The notes: generated by a model from the letters alone, not told the origin. DNA of 64,000 nt from Pokkaliibacter plantistimulans (GCF_046844695.1 NZ_CP177354.1:4712001-4776000); one strand, 5' to 3'. Shown: positions 1 through 8,557, numbered from the stretch's first letter. Program-made: numbers and translations.

Positions 1-142
1 TCACCCCGGCATTACCGAAGGAGGTTTCCTCGCCCGGCGCCTTGCGATCAATGACCACAACGGACTTACCCCGGCGCTGCAAGTGGATGGCGGTGCTGAT
101 TCCCACCATCCCGGCACCAAGCACGATGACATCACTATTCAC
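1..142 (-). CDS. FAD-dependent amino acid oxidoreductase (DadA-like), N-terminal part
   Basis: Only the first 47 codons are inside the window; the rest lies before base 1. The translation begins MNSDVIVLGAGMVGISTAIH, a Rossmann FAD-binding motif GxGxxG at residues 9-14, and continues to an acidic strand end (VVVID) and SFGNAGV. This is the N-terminus typical of D-amino-acid dehydrogenase/glycine-oxidase-like flavoproteins. I place the start at a GTG at 140-142 because AAGGAG lies 9 bases upstream on the minus strand. The neighbouring RidA remnant fits, since RidA proteins destroy the enamine/imine products of such oxidoreductases. The exact substrate cannot be told from the fragment. Confidence 0.7.
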   Translation of the reverse strand, partial: MNSDVIVLGAGMVGISTAIHLQRRGKSVVVIDRKAPGEETSFGNAGV

Positions 143-290
143 AATTTGTTGCTCCTTGCGGCGCGGTATTGCCTGCAAACGTTGCACGCGGACAGCTCAT
201 CGGCCGTCATGGCGACAGCGTCCGCCTGATCACCTTACTGAAGTATGGCCGGTCTTTGCCACTGTATTAACGTATTAAAGATCCAAGAGA

Positions 291-417
291 TCAGGCAGGT
301 AACGTCGCCATCACGCCGATCTCCATCTTCACCTTGCCGACCATCAGCCCGGCACACACGGTGATGCATGCCGTCAGGGGCTCACTGAGCAAGGGCGTAT
401 AGGTCTGACTGAATTCG
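291..417 (-). pseudogene. RidA-family C-terminal remnant
   Basis: Reading the minus strand into a TGA at 291-293 gives a segment with LTACITVCAGLMVGKVKMEI followed by GVMATLPA. This resembles the C-terminal strand of RidA/YjgF/Rid7-type enamine/imine deaminases (pattern PARxCVxVxxLPxxxxVEIExxA). No start codon or N-terminal half is present: upstream the frame runs directly into sequence from a peptide-binding protein, so this is a truncated, fused remnant. It sits just upstream of a DadA-like oxidoreductase gene, its usual kind of partner. The assignment rests on a short stretch and is moderately secure. Confidence 0.5.
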
Positions 418-811
418 GCCTGATCAGAGGTTACCTGCCCGATCCAGTCCACTGCTCACGTCATCAACTGCGCGATGCGTGTGTCGGCATCAGAGTTAAC
501 GACAAACGCTATCTTGCTGATGGCATGTTCAGTATCGGACAGTCAGCGATGTAATGGTCATTACACTGCAGATGGGTACTGTCCTCCCTTGACCAGTCTG
601 TCGCCAGCATCGGCTGATACTGACCTCTGCGCGGGCCGCGATAGGTCAGCGTGTCCCAGGCCAGACGCCCCAGCACAATGCCTTCACGTAACCCAGTGTG
701 ATAGGGGCTGATATGTTCCGGCTCGCTGTCCGAAGCAAACACCAGCGTATCGTTGTCTTTGCTGGCCTCGGCCGAATAGGAAAACACCGGAAGAGTAGAG
801 GCCAGAGTCAG

Positions 812-896
<85 letters not shown>

Positions 897-921
897 AGAG
901 CGAGCAAAAGCGTTGATCCGT

Positions 922-941
922 CCAAGCCAAGCCAAGCCAAG
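922..941 (+). repeat. (CCAAG)4 pentanucleotide repeat
   Basis: Four perfect copies of CCAAG lie between the only nearby ATG (minus strand, 943-945) and the body of the decayed binding-protein gene. The ATG is out of frame with that body as the sequence stands. Gain or loss of one 5-base unit would change that. In a pseudogene this is probably only a relic or chance. Confidence 0.85.
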
Positions 942-1022
942 CCATCACAAGCGTTGCGACAGTGACAAACTCAGCGCACAAGGGTTGCAGCAAGCGTAAC
1001 CCGGGAGATGATGTTGACAGGG

Positions 1023-1778
1023 TCAGACCTGAGTTAGCACTGACCGTAAATAGCCAATATGGGGCCAGATTTCATCGCACCAGGGCGCCAGCTCGGCAGC
1101 GCTGCTGGCACCGCTGAGCACGCCGATGACACGCCCGGCCCCTGCCGCACGACCCATTTGCAGGTCTTTCGGATGATCGCCAATCACCGCGATCCGGGAA
1201 GCGTCCAGCTGCCAACGTTGCAGACAGGCATGCACCATGGCCGGATCAGGCTTGGCAGCCAGCCCCTGATCTGAACCGATGACGGGCGTGATCCACGGTG
1301 CTATCCCCAGCGCCTTCACCGCGGCGTCACCATAGTGCTGTGAGTCTGACGTGACCAGAGCCAGAACCAGCTTGCGCTCGCTCAGCCAGCGGCAGAGTGC
1401 GGGCAAATCACAGGGTGTACGCAGGTGTTGCAAGTAATGCTCGGCAAACACCGGCGCGACCCACCCTTCCAGCACATCCACCTGATGAACACCCAGTACA
1501 CTGCCCCACAGACGCAGGATCGTCTCGGGGTCACTGTGTACCAGTGGCGAGTCAGGGTTCAGCCGTTGTCCGTCAGTAAAGCCACTGACGCTAAGCAACT
1601 GCGCAAAGGTTGCATCCTGCCCTGCAGCCAGTGGCGCCCGACGCGCCAGCTCACGCAGGGCCAGATGATAGAGCGGTATCCAGGTGGGGTAGAAATCCAC
1701 CAGGGTACCGTCCTTGTCGAAGATGATGCCTTTAATCTGTGCCCAGGGCACTTCAGCCTTGCAGGGGGTCAGGACCAT
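1023..1778 (-). CDS. HAD-superfamily phosphatase, last gene of the mevalonate operon
   Basis: A 251-residue haloacid-dehalogenase-type hydrolase. Motif I is GIIFDKDGTLVDF (nucleophile Asp about residue 21, acid/base Asp about 23), motif II is VTSDS, and motifs III/IV lie around KPDPAMVH and VIGDHPKDLQMGRAAG. It has an alpha-helical C1 cap like phosphoglycolate phosphatases. The first ATG of the frame is at 1776-1778, so the gene overlaps the end of the decarboxylase gene by 26 bases and is probably translationally coupled to it. The natural substrate is unknown. Its place in the operon suggests a phosphorylated mevalonate or prenyl intermediate, but that is inference; housekeeping phosphoglycolate removal is an alternative. 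Confidence 0.8.
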   Translation of the reverse strand: MVLTPCKAEVPWAQIKGIIFDKDGTLVDFYPTWIPLYHLALRELARRAPLAAGQDATFAQLLSVSGFTDGQRLNPDSPLVHSDPETILRLWGSVLGVHQVDVLEGWVAPVFAEHYLQHLRTPCDLPALCRWLSERKLVLALVTSDSQHYGDAAVKALGIAPWITPVIGSDQGLAAKPDPAMVHACLQRWQLDASRIAVIGDHPKDLQMGRAAGAGRVIGVLSGASSAAELAPWCDEIWPHIGYLRSVLTQV

Positions 1779-2790
1779 GCCAGGGATCAACAACCGTCAT
1801 GGTGGGGAAACAGGCACGTACAGCCTCAATACTGTGCTGCTGGAACAGCAGTTTGATGTTGGGGCCGGCATCCATAGTGAAATACACCTCAATGCCCTGC
1901 GCCCGGCACTGCCAGACCTGCTGCATGGCCTCAATACTGGCGGGCTGCCAATACAACAGCGGCGGCCAGGAGGCGATCATGGTGGCGTGCATGGACAGGG
2001 CGTTGTGCTCGGCGGTCTCGCCCAGCAAGGTGAAATCCTGTGCAGCAATAGCCTGGCGTAAGGTCTGCAAATCACGGGCAGCCTGCTGTGGCCATTTTTC
2101 ATAAAGCAGACAGCTGTCGGTGGTACGGGTCATCCCCGCACGGGAATCGACGCTTTTCTCGGCAGTGGTAATTTCCACCACCCCGATACGCAGGTCGGGC
2201 CACGCTTCAGACAGTACCTCGGCAAAGCTGTCACTGCCGTCGTCCAGCTCACCTTTATGCCATTGGGCAAAACCGCAGAACAGCGAACGTGATGCACTGC
2301 CGCTGCCCATCCGCGCGATACGAGACAGGCTGCGGCCATCGCGAGGAATCGCATAGATGCCCGCCAGTGCCAGCGTCAGAGCCGCAAATCCGGAGGCTGA
2401 TGATGCCAGCCCGGCAGCAGTAGGAATATTGTTGTGGGTGGTCACCCGAAAACGGGCAGGTGTCAGGGAGCGGAACAGATCAATGAATTGCGACACCTTG
2501 CGAACAAAGCGACTGTCGGCATCCAGCTGCTGACCGTTAAGCCAGACTTCATCACTTGGAGCATCGATCACCTGCAGCCGGGTACGAGTGCCAAGCTCTC
2601 CCAGACTGATGGACAGCGAGCTGTTGACCGGCAGATTCAGGGCGGCCTGACGCTTGCCCCAGTACTTGCACAGGGCGATATTGCTCGGTGCAAAGGCTTC
2701 TGCCTGCGTTTGCAGTACAGGAGTGCACTCCGGCAGGTACAGGCGCAGGGCTTCAGCAGGCGACAAACTCAATTTCCACTCCTCGGTCAC
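1753..2790 (-). CDS. mvaD: Diphosphomevalonate decarboxylase
   Basis: A 345-residue GHMP-family protein that should convert mevalonate 5-diphosphate, with ATP, to isopentenyl diphosphate, CO2 and phosphate in the cytosol. Family signatures are APSNIALCKYWGKR near residue 33, NSSLSISL, the phosphate loop GLASSASGFAAL, RMGSGSASRSLFCGF with DDGSDSFAEV, and YFTMDAGPN near the C-terminus, whose Asp matches the catalytic Asp of the family. The annotated start is a GTG that overlaps the upstream kinase gene by 38 bases. A TTG at 2770-2772, six bases after GAGGAG, is another possible start. Length fits the family. Confidence 0.92.
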   Translation of the reverse strand: MTEEWKLSLSPAEALRLYLPECTPVLQTQAEAFAPSNIALCKYWGKRQAALNLPVNSSLSISLGELGTRTRLQVIDAPSDEVWLNGQQLDADSRFVRKVSQFIDLFRSLTPARFRVTTHNNIPTAAGLASSASGFAALTLALAGIYAIPRDGRSLSRIARMGSGSASRSLFCGFAQWHKGELDDGSDSFAEVLSEAWPDLRIGVVEITTAEKSVDSRAGMTRTTDSCLLYEKWPQQAARDLQTLRQAIAAQDFTLLGETAEHNALSMHATMIASWPPLLYWQPASIEAMQQVWQCRAQGIEVYFTMDAGPNIKLLFQQHSIEAVRACFPTMTVVDPWHGPDPLQG

Positions 2791-3733
2791 TCATGGCTAC
2801 ATCAATCACTTCGTAGGGCAACAGGTCTGGCTCCACTCTGCCCAGCGCCAGAATGCAGTCGCCCAGACCAGAGCCTGAAATCTTCGCAGCCAGTACTCCG
2901 TCCATGCCACGCAGGCGATAAACGATATCCGCCAGACTCGCATCGCAGACTCCCAGCGCATCCAGCAAGCCATGCTGCATGTTCAGACAACGGGCAAACC
3001 CGGGGAGATCCGACACTTCCAGTGCGGCCATGGCCTGTTCGGCGCAGTCACCCATCAGCTGGTAGAGGCTGTCATACAGCGCGGTGTTGGCTTCCGCAGC
3101 GGCCGCAATATGGCGTATGACCACCGGAGTCGGTGTCTTGTAGCCCGCGTAGACCAGCGCAATGGGCCATAAACCGGGGAGAGGGATTACTTCGCGCTGT
3201 GCCATGCGATAGGCAATCAGTCCGCCGTGCACACTGGTTGCCAGATCCGTACCCGAGCCACGGCCCTGCACGGCCAGTACGGTTTCATGGGCGGTAGCCA
3301 GCAGAATTCGGCGGTCGAGACTGGCATGACCGGCGTGCCAGGCCATCAGTGCCGCCACCAGCGCGACGGTTACGGCGGCGGAGGAGCCAAGGCCAACGGT
3401 ATGACTGAACTCGGAAACAATGGTCAGCTCGAAGCCAGACTGCGGCTGCATCAGCGTGATGACCTTGAGCACAAAGCTCAGATTGGGGTGGTCTTCCAGC
3501 TGATCCAGATCACTGTGATATTCCGCCAGAGCGGAATGGATAATGACCTGCCGGTCTGCCCGAGGTTGCAGCTCAAGGTGGATACGCTTATCCACCGCCG
3601 CCCCCAGGGCCCACTGGCCATGCAATACGGCATGTTCCCCCATCACCATCAGGTTACCGGGGGCAGAGGTACGAATCTTATTCCAGGCGTACACCGTCGT
3701 GCTCACCTGTGATGGTTGTACATTTGAAACCAT
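2753..3733 (-). CDS. GHMP kinase, probable phosphomevalonate kinase
   Basis: A 326-residue GHMP kinase: N-terminal APGNLMVMGEHAVLHG (about residues 24-39), the ATP-binding loop HTVGLGSSAAVTVA (about 111-124), then GRGSGTDLATSVHGG and a C-terminal ISGSGLGDCILAL loop. The first motif looks like mevalonate kinase and the third is closer to phosphomevalonate kinases. The operon already has a clear mevalonate kinase just upstream and needs a phosphomevalonate kinase, so that role is inferred from context. The ATG at 3731-3733 overlaps the previous gene by 56 bases; a GTG at 3692-3694 behind AGGTGA would give a shorter overlap and also fits the family start. Confidence 0.8.
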   Translation of the reverse strand: MVSNVQPSQVSTTVYAWNKIRTSAPGNLMVMGEHAVLHGQWALGAAVDKRIHLELQPRADRQVIIHSALAEYHSDLDQLEDHPNLSFVLKVITLMQPQSGFELTIVSEFSHTVGLGSSAAVTVALVAALMAWHAGHASLDRRILLATAHETVLAVQGRGSGTDLATSVHGGLIAYRMAQREVIPLPGLWPIALVYAGYKTPTPVVIRHIAAAAEANTALYDSLYQLMGDCAEQAMAALEVSDLPGFARCLNMQHGLLDALGVCDASLADIVYRLRGMDGVLAAKISGSGLGDCILALGRVEPDLLPYEVIDVAMSDRGVEIEFVAC

Positions 3734-4670
3734 GTCTGGCCGCCAGCTCGGTGGGGTTCACACCGCGCACCAGCACGACGCCCGCATTGTCACCACGGAT
3801 ACTGCCTGCGCCACAGACCTTGGCCGCACCGCCCAGTGCTTCAATCTCGGCGATAAAGCCATCGATCAGCTTCGGCACCACACCAATCTTAACCAGCAGC
3901 CGGTGATTTTCGCGAATAGCGGCCTGCAGGTACGCTTCGTTCTGCTCTGCCAGCGCCGCCGTCATACTGCGGGTGACCTCAGCAAAATCCTGCCAGACCG
4001 GCGATGTGGCAAAACGCTCACGCACTCTGGCCACGCACTCACCGGTGGAGCAGGCGGCCTTACCGGTAAACACCACCCACCAGTCAGCATCCAGCGGTGC
4101 ACTGGGCATGACCTTGCCATCAATCAGGCGAATCACGCCGCCTGTCACCACAGCAGATGCGTCCATGGCACTGCCACGGCCGTGTTGCAGACGCTCGATA
4201 AATTTGACCAGTGCGATCAGCGCATCATTGTCTTCAAAGGGTTCGCCGAAGAACTCCCCTGCAGCCTTACATGCCGCCGCGATAGTTGCAGCAGACGAGC
4301 CCAAACCACTGCTGACCGGGATATCTGACTCCAGCCACAGCTCAACGCCGCTGCGAGCATCAGGCTGCAGCCACTGCGCCATGGTATAGAAGAACAGCTC
4401 GCGGCCTGACTCCATAATCTCGTCGACGCGAATCTCACCTTCCATAAAGGCATCGTGCAGCTCGTCCAGCTCTTCCTGCAGCTCCAGCGTCTCTGCCACG
4501 GTCAGCTCAGTGGTTTCGCCATCGGCATGCAGGCGCACGACCGGTGAGTCGACCTTAGCCAGTCGTACTCGGGCACGGGGAGAGACGGCAGCTACCAGAG
4601 CAGGTGCCCCGTAGACTGCTGAGTGATCACCACTGACGATGACTTTCGCGGGGGCACTGGCCTGAATCAT
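3678..4670 (-). CDS. mvk: Mevalonate kinase
   Basis: A 330-residue GHMP kinase that phosphorylates mevalonate at O5. It has SAPAKVIVSGDHSAVYG at the N-terminus, the phosphate loop SGLGSSAATIAA (about 120-132), GRGSAMDASAVVTGG with the conserved Asp, and the C-terminal block GGAAKVCGAGSIRGDNAG typical of bacterial and archaeal mevalonate kinases. The ATG overlaps the TGA of the HMG-CoA synthase gene (ATGA), so the two are translationally coupled. A stretch rich in Glu/Asp (about residues 55-85) is an insertion relative to compact archaeal enzymes. Confidence 0.9.
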   Translation of the reverse strand: MIQASAPAKVIVSGDHSAVYGAPALVAAVSPRARVRLAKVDSPVVRLHADGETTELTVAETLELQEELDELHDAFMEGEIRVDEIMESGRELFFYTMAQWLQPDARSGVELWLESDIPVSSGLGSSAATIAAACKAAGEFFGEPFEDNDALIALVKFIERLQHGRGSAMDASAVVTGGVIRLIDGKVMPSAPLDADWWVVFTGKAACSTGECVARVRERFATSPVWQDFAEVTRSMTAALAEQNEAYLQAAIRENHRLLVKIGVVPKLIDGFIAEIEALGGAAKVCGAGSIRGDNAGVVLVRGVNPTELAARHGFKCTTITGEHDGVRLE

Positions 4671-5839
4671 GATGCTGTTTTTTCGTAGATGCGCTTGTGC
4701 TGGCTGATAGCAGCCAGACGGAAAGGACCGGTAGTTTCAGCGGCAATAGCATGCTCGCCGCCATCAACCGGATTGGGGTAGTCATACAGGCGACGATACG
4801 TGGCGTAATCCACCGACTGGCGACGGGCAAGCAAAGTCTGGTGATAGTCTTTGTGCAGATGAGCCTGATAGCCCGGCTGTACCACACCAGAGAACAGCTC
4901 TGCCACGCAACCCGAGCCATAGCTGAAGAAGCCGACGCGCTGACCAGCCAGGTCATGCTCTGCATTTTCCAGCAGGGACGTCAGGCCGATATAGATTGAG
5001 GCGGTGTAGCTGTTGCCGATACTGCGGTTGTAGCTTAGGGTATCGGCAATCTGAGCTTCGGCTTCTGCCGCAGACAAACTGGCACCAACCTGTTTCAGCA
5101 AATGGCTGTGGGCCTTTTGCGCCATACGGGTAAAAGGCTGGTGATAGCAAAAATAGTTGAACTCAGAGAACGCATGCCCGCCCTGCTGCTGATAATCCAG
5201 CCAGGCGTGTTTGAGAGACTTCAGATAGACCTTGGTGGAGTACTTGCCATCTACTAGCGCCGTTCCACGATAGTTGGGACGCCAGAAGTCCATCACATCT
5301 TCGGTGTAGAGCCCGGATACCGGCTCCACTTCCATGATTTTAGGATCGGCACTGATCAGCATCGCCACGGCTCCACAGCCCTGCGTCGGCTCGCCGGACG
5401 AATCCAGATCATAACGAGCAATGTCGGAGGCTATCACCAGCACCTTCTGCTGTGGCTGACGGGCAACCAGAGCACAGGCCATCTGGATGGCGGAAGTGGC
5501 GCTGTAACACGCCTGCTTCAGCTCTACAACACGGCAGGCGGGGTCCAGCTCCAGCAGGCGATGCACATAGACGCCAGCGGATTTGGACTGATCGATACCA
5601 CTTTCACTGGCAAACAGCAGGGTACGGATGGCGCTTTTGTCCTGACCTTCCACTACCGGGAGAGCCGCAGCCGCTGCCATAGTGACGATGTCTTCGTCTG
5701 GCGCAGCCATGCTCATCTGCTCTTGCCCGATACCAGCATAGAACTTCTCTACATCTATCTGGTGCACCTCAGCCAATACCTGTAAGTCCAGGTAATAACT
5801 GGCGGTGTAGAAACAAATATCTTCAATGCCAACCTTCAT
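4667..5839 (-). CDS. mvaS: Hydroxymethylglutaryl-CoA synthase
   Basis: A 390-residue thiolase-fold enzyme that condenses acetyl-CoA with acetoacetyl-CoA to give HMG-CoA, the entry step of the pathway. The catalytic triad is visible and, by count, falls at the numbering known for Staphylococcus MvaS: Glu79 in FASESGIDQSKS, Cys111 in KQACYSATSA, and His233 in CYHQPFTRMA. A late GSGCVAELFSG motif also fits. The length matches bacterial MvaS. The gene starts 18 bases after the isomerase gene and overlaps the mevalonate kinase start by four bases. Confidence 0.95.
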   Translation of the reverse strand: MKVGIEDICFYTASYYLDLQVLAEVHQIDVEKFYAGIGQEQMSMAAPDEDIVTMAAAAALPVVEGQDKSAIRTLLFASESGIDQSKSAGVYVHRLLELDPACRVVELKQACYSATSAIQMACALVARQPQQKVLVIASDIARYDLDSSGEPTQGCGAVAMLISADPKIMEVEPVSGLYTEDVMDFWRPNYRGTALVDGKYSTKVYLKSLKHAWLDYQQQGGHAFSEFNYFCYHQPFTRMAQKAHSHLLKQVGASLSAAEAEAQIADTLSYNRSIGNSYTASIYIGLTSLLENAEHDLAGQRVGFFSYGSGCVAELFSGVVQPGYQAHLHKDYHQTLLARRQSVDYATYRRLYDYPNPVDGGEHAIAAETTGPFRLAAISQHKRIYEKTAS

Positions 5840-5857
5840 ATAGAGACTCAGTTCCTG

Positions 5858-6880
5858 TTACCTGCGCCAAAGCAAGGCATCATTTAGGTGGAGCTGTTCA
5901 ACACGGGTTACCCCCAGCAAAAACATCGCGGTGGTGAACTCCTGCTTAACCCCTTCTATCACGGCAATCACGGCCTCGGCAGACTCCATGGCAGGCTTCA
6001 GCAAGGGCGCAGCCAGGCCACACAGAGAGCCGCCGAGTATAACAGACTTGATCATGTCCAAACCGTTACGCAGCCCACCACTGGCGATAAATGTCGCTCT
6101 TTCCTGATACGGACGGGCCCAGTCCAGCGCAACCGGCGTCGGGATACCCCAGTCCTGCATCCGCAGGCCAAGATCGCCACGGCCACGCCGATGATGCTCA
6201 ATACGGCTCCACGACGTACCACCGCTACCGGCGAGATCAAAATAACGAATACCAGCCGCCAACCCCAGTTCGATATCAGCTGGCGTCATACCACAGCCGA
6301 CCTCCTTCAGAATCAGCGGCGTGGTCAGCTCAGCCTGCAAAGCAGCGATCTTGGCAGCGAGCCCTTTAAAGTTGCGGTCACCTTCCGGCTGCACAGCTTC
6401 CTGCAGCGGGTTCAGGTGCAAGAATAGACCATCCGCCTGCATGATGTTGATAGCACTTTGTGCTTCCTCCAGCCCGAAACCATAGTTGAGCTGAACGGCA
6501 CCGAGATTCCCCAGCAGCACCGTGGTTGGTGCCCACTGGCGCAAGGCAAAGCTGTTGCAGGATTCGGGATGGGTGAACATCACCCGCTGGGAGCCAACGC
6601 CCATGGCGACACCGGTTGCTTCGGCAGCCTGCGCCAGATTGCGGTTGACCCGCAGCACCAGCTCGTGATCGCCCCCCGTCATGGAAGAGATCAGCAGGGG
6701 AAAGGACAGACGTTTGCCAAGAAAGCTCACGCCAGGATCAACCTCAGCGTAGTCAATTTCCGGCAGGGCGCGATGCATCAGGTGCCAGGAGGCAAAATGG
6801 TCACCCTGACGATCAGTGTCAGGGTCTTCTTCAATTACGCGGATATGCTCAATCTTGCGATCATTGGTCGAGTTACTCAT
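5858..6880 (-). CDS. fni: Type 2 isopentenyl-diphosphate isomerase (FMN)
   Basis: A 340-residue TIM-barrel flavoprotein that interconverts IPP and DMAPP using FMN and NADPH. Diagnostic motifs are RKIEHIRV at the N-terminus, LISSMTGG (about 63-70), GVGSQRVM, LLGNLGAVQL, HLNPLQEAVQPEGDR, LKEVGCGM and DLAGSGGTSW. The type 2 enzyme is the usual isomerase in bacterial mevalonate operons. Its ATG overlaps the TGA of the reductase gene by four bases. It is unrelated to the Idi-1 isomerase of E. coli. Confidence 0.95.
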   Translation of the reverse strand: MSNSTNDRKIEHIRVIEEDPDTDRQGDHFASWHLMHRALPEIDYAEVDPGVSFLGKRLSFPLLISSMTGGDHELVLRVNRNLAQAAEATGVAMGVGSQRVMFTHPESCNSFALRQWAPTTVLLGNLGAVQLNYGFGLEEAQSAINIMQADGLFLHLNPLQEAVQPEGDRNFKGLAAKIAALQAELTTPLILKEVGCGMTPADIELGLAAGIRYFDLAGSGGTSWSRIEHHRRGRGDLGLRMQDWGIPTPVALDWARPYQERATFIASGGLRNGLDMIKSVILGGSLCGLAAPLLKPAMESAEAVIAVIEGVKQEFTTAMFLLGVTRVEQLHLNDALLWRR

Positions 6881-7917
6881 CCGCGCTCCAGCTGAATATG
6901 CGCTTCCATCAACTCGCCAGGATTGGTTTGGGCCGCCAGCAGTGACAACTCACCGCAAAGTACAGTTGCCGCACAAATGACGGCCAGACGGCGGGCATTG
7001 GCACCGGTCTCACGGGGCTCACGGCAGCCCAGTCGGGTCAGATTGTCTTCAACAAAATCCAGCCCCTTGCCATTACCCACGGAACCTACGATCAGATTAG
7101 GCAGGGTACAGGAAAAATACAGATCGCCATTACGCACTTCGGCGTGGGTCATCCCCTGCGAACCCTCAACGATATTGGCCGCATCCTGCCCAGTAGCCAG
7201 ATAGAAAGCCAACAGCATATTGGCGTAGTGCGCATTGGCACTGCGCAGTCCCCCCGCCAGCATAGTGCCGATCAGGTTCTTTTTGATATTGAGATCAACC
7301 ACTTTCTCCGGCGTGGTTTTCAACCGACGCTCACAGATGTCACGGGGGATCAGAATCTCGGTGATGACGTTCTTACCACGACCAAGAATGCCATTCACGG
7401 CGGTAGGCTTTTTGTCTGAGCAGAAATTGCCGGAAATGGAACTGTAACTGAGCTGCGGATAGCTCTGCAGGATCCAGCGCATCAGATGATCAGCGGCGTT
7501 GGTCACCATATTGTGGCCGGAGGCGTCGCCTGTGGTGAATTCCAGGCGGACGAATAACAGGTTCCCCAGGATCTGATGACGCACATCGATCAGGCGGGCA
7601 AAGCGGCTGCTGGTGGATACCACTGCCTGCATTTCGTCACGACGACAATTGAGGCTGGTAATGGCGCTAAGTGCGGCGCCGGCATCGGCGGCTTCCAGCA
7701 GGATGGAGCGAGACATACGCTCATCGACAAGCGTGGCCTTGATACCGCCTTCGCACAGCATGGAAACGCGGGCACCACGACCAACAGAGGGCCAAAGGGG
7801 GGATTCATAGGTTGCCAGGGGCACTGAGACCTCTGCATCCATGATATTGCCACTGATTCTGATAGGCCCCACCCAACGCATTGGGACAGGCGCGGTTGTA
7901 ATCTTGTGCGCTTTCAT
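6877..7917 (-). CDS. Hydroxymethylglutaryl-CoA reductase
   Basis: Makes mevalonate from HMG-CoA with two NAD(P)H. The protein aligns by eye with class I (eukaryote/archaea-like) reductases rather than the short class II MvaA: MRWVGPIRISG and VPLATYESPLWPSVGRGARV near the start, EFTTGDASGHNMV (cofactor-binding DAMGMNM position), GNFCSDKKPTAVN with the catalytic Lys, NLIGTMLAGGLRSANAHYAN and LATGQDAANIVEG. The GTVGGGT block is altered to GSVGNGK. I start it at the ATG at 7915-7917 (MKAHKITT), about 347 residues, since the frame runs further up without family similarity. No convincing ribosome site precedes it, and an ATG at 7957-7959 is possible. It carries no membrane segment, unlike eukaryotic forms. 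Confidence 0.9.
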   Translation of the reverse strand: MKAHKITTAPVPMRWVGPIRISGNIMDAEVSVPLATYESPLWPSVGRGARVSMLCEGGIKATLVDERMSRSILLEAADAGAALSAITSLNCRRDEMQAVVSTSSRFARLIDVRHQILGNLLFVRLEFTTGDASGHNMVTNAADHLMRWILQSYPQLSYSSISGNFCSDKKPTAVNGILGRGKNVITEILIPRDICERRLKTTPEKVVDLNIKKNLIGTMLAGGLRSANAHYANMLLAFYLATGQDAANIVEGSQGMTHAEVRNGDLYFSCTLPNLIVGSVGNGKGLDFVEDNLTRLGCREPRETGANARRLAVICAATVLCGELSLLAAQTNPGELMEAHIQLERG

Positions 7918-8076
7918 CGGAGGTATTTTTGGCTCGAAAAAGGGAAACCAACAGCGCATTTCCCTTTCAAAATCTGCATGAAAGACCACTACGCCAGTGG
8001 TGACGGGGCCAGAGGTGAGGCGATTGTAGCGACGCCCCAAAGCAATTGCAATTCAGCCCGGGCGCGTGCTGGAAGG

Positions 8077-8421
8077 CTATAACGGCAGAGGATCATCCTC
8101 GTCGTCAGTACCCAGAATAGTGTTGCGATTTTTCAGAACCTGACGTACTCGCTTACGCCCAACCAGCTTTTTCTGGGCCTCAACCGGAAGGTCGGTAAAC
8201 ATCAGTATGCCCTTATCGATCAGCAGATCGATCACATCCTCAAGGACGCGCTGCAGCTCAAGGTCAGACTGGCGCATGTAGGCAAAGGTGCGACCGTTAT
8301 CCTGAAACAGAAACTGTTGCAGCTCCTGATCATCTGGCTCAAGAAACTCGTGAGCTTGCGGCTGCTCCACAGCGTACACTGCGATGATCTGCCCATCGGC
8401 ATTTCGTTCAATATAGGGCAT
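8077..8421 (-). CDS. Small conserved protein often misnamed tryptophan synthase beta-like
   Basis: A 114-residue acidic cytosolic protein beginning MPYIERNADGQIIAVYAVEQ, with a central helix (SDLELQRVLEDVIDLLIDKG) and LPVEAQKKLVGRKRVR. It resembles a small family common in Pseudomonas and relatives that databases label tryptophan synthase subunit beta-like; it has no PLP site and is not TrpB. Its function is unknown. The ATG at 8419-8421 is supported by AAGGA 9 bases upstream. It lies between a good promoter and the mevalonate genes on the same strand, 159 bases before the chosen reductase start, so it may be the first gene of that transcript. Confidence 0.75.
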   Translation of the reverse strand: MPYIERNADGQIIAVYAVEQPQAHEFLEPDDQELQQFLFQDNGRTFAYMRQSDLELQRVLEDVIDLLIDKGILMFTDLPVEAQKKLVGRKRVRQVLKNRNTILGTDDEDDPLPL

Positions 8422-8557
8422 GGATGAATTCCTTGATATCCGTGTCAATAAAACAGAGTACACCTAAACGTTGCAGCAAACTCACCTTGGTTCGCAGCCA
8501 CCAGAGGACCAACGGTTAACGCACAAAGAGCGCCCCCCCCTCGGACAACGTCGCTAG

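Noticed and set aside
8077..8421. Annotation as tryptophan synthase beta subunit
   Set aside because: The protein is 114 residues and lacks any PLP-binding motif; only the database family name suggests it.
8533..8540. C8 homopolymer as a phase-variation tract
   Set aside because: It lies in the leader between promoter and start codon, not in a coding frame, and could at most affect expression slightly.
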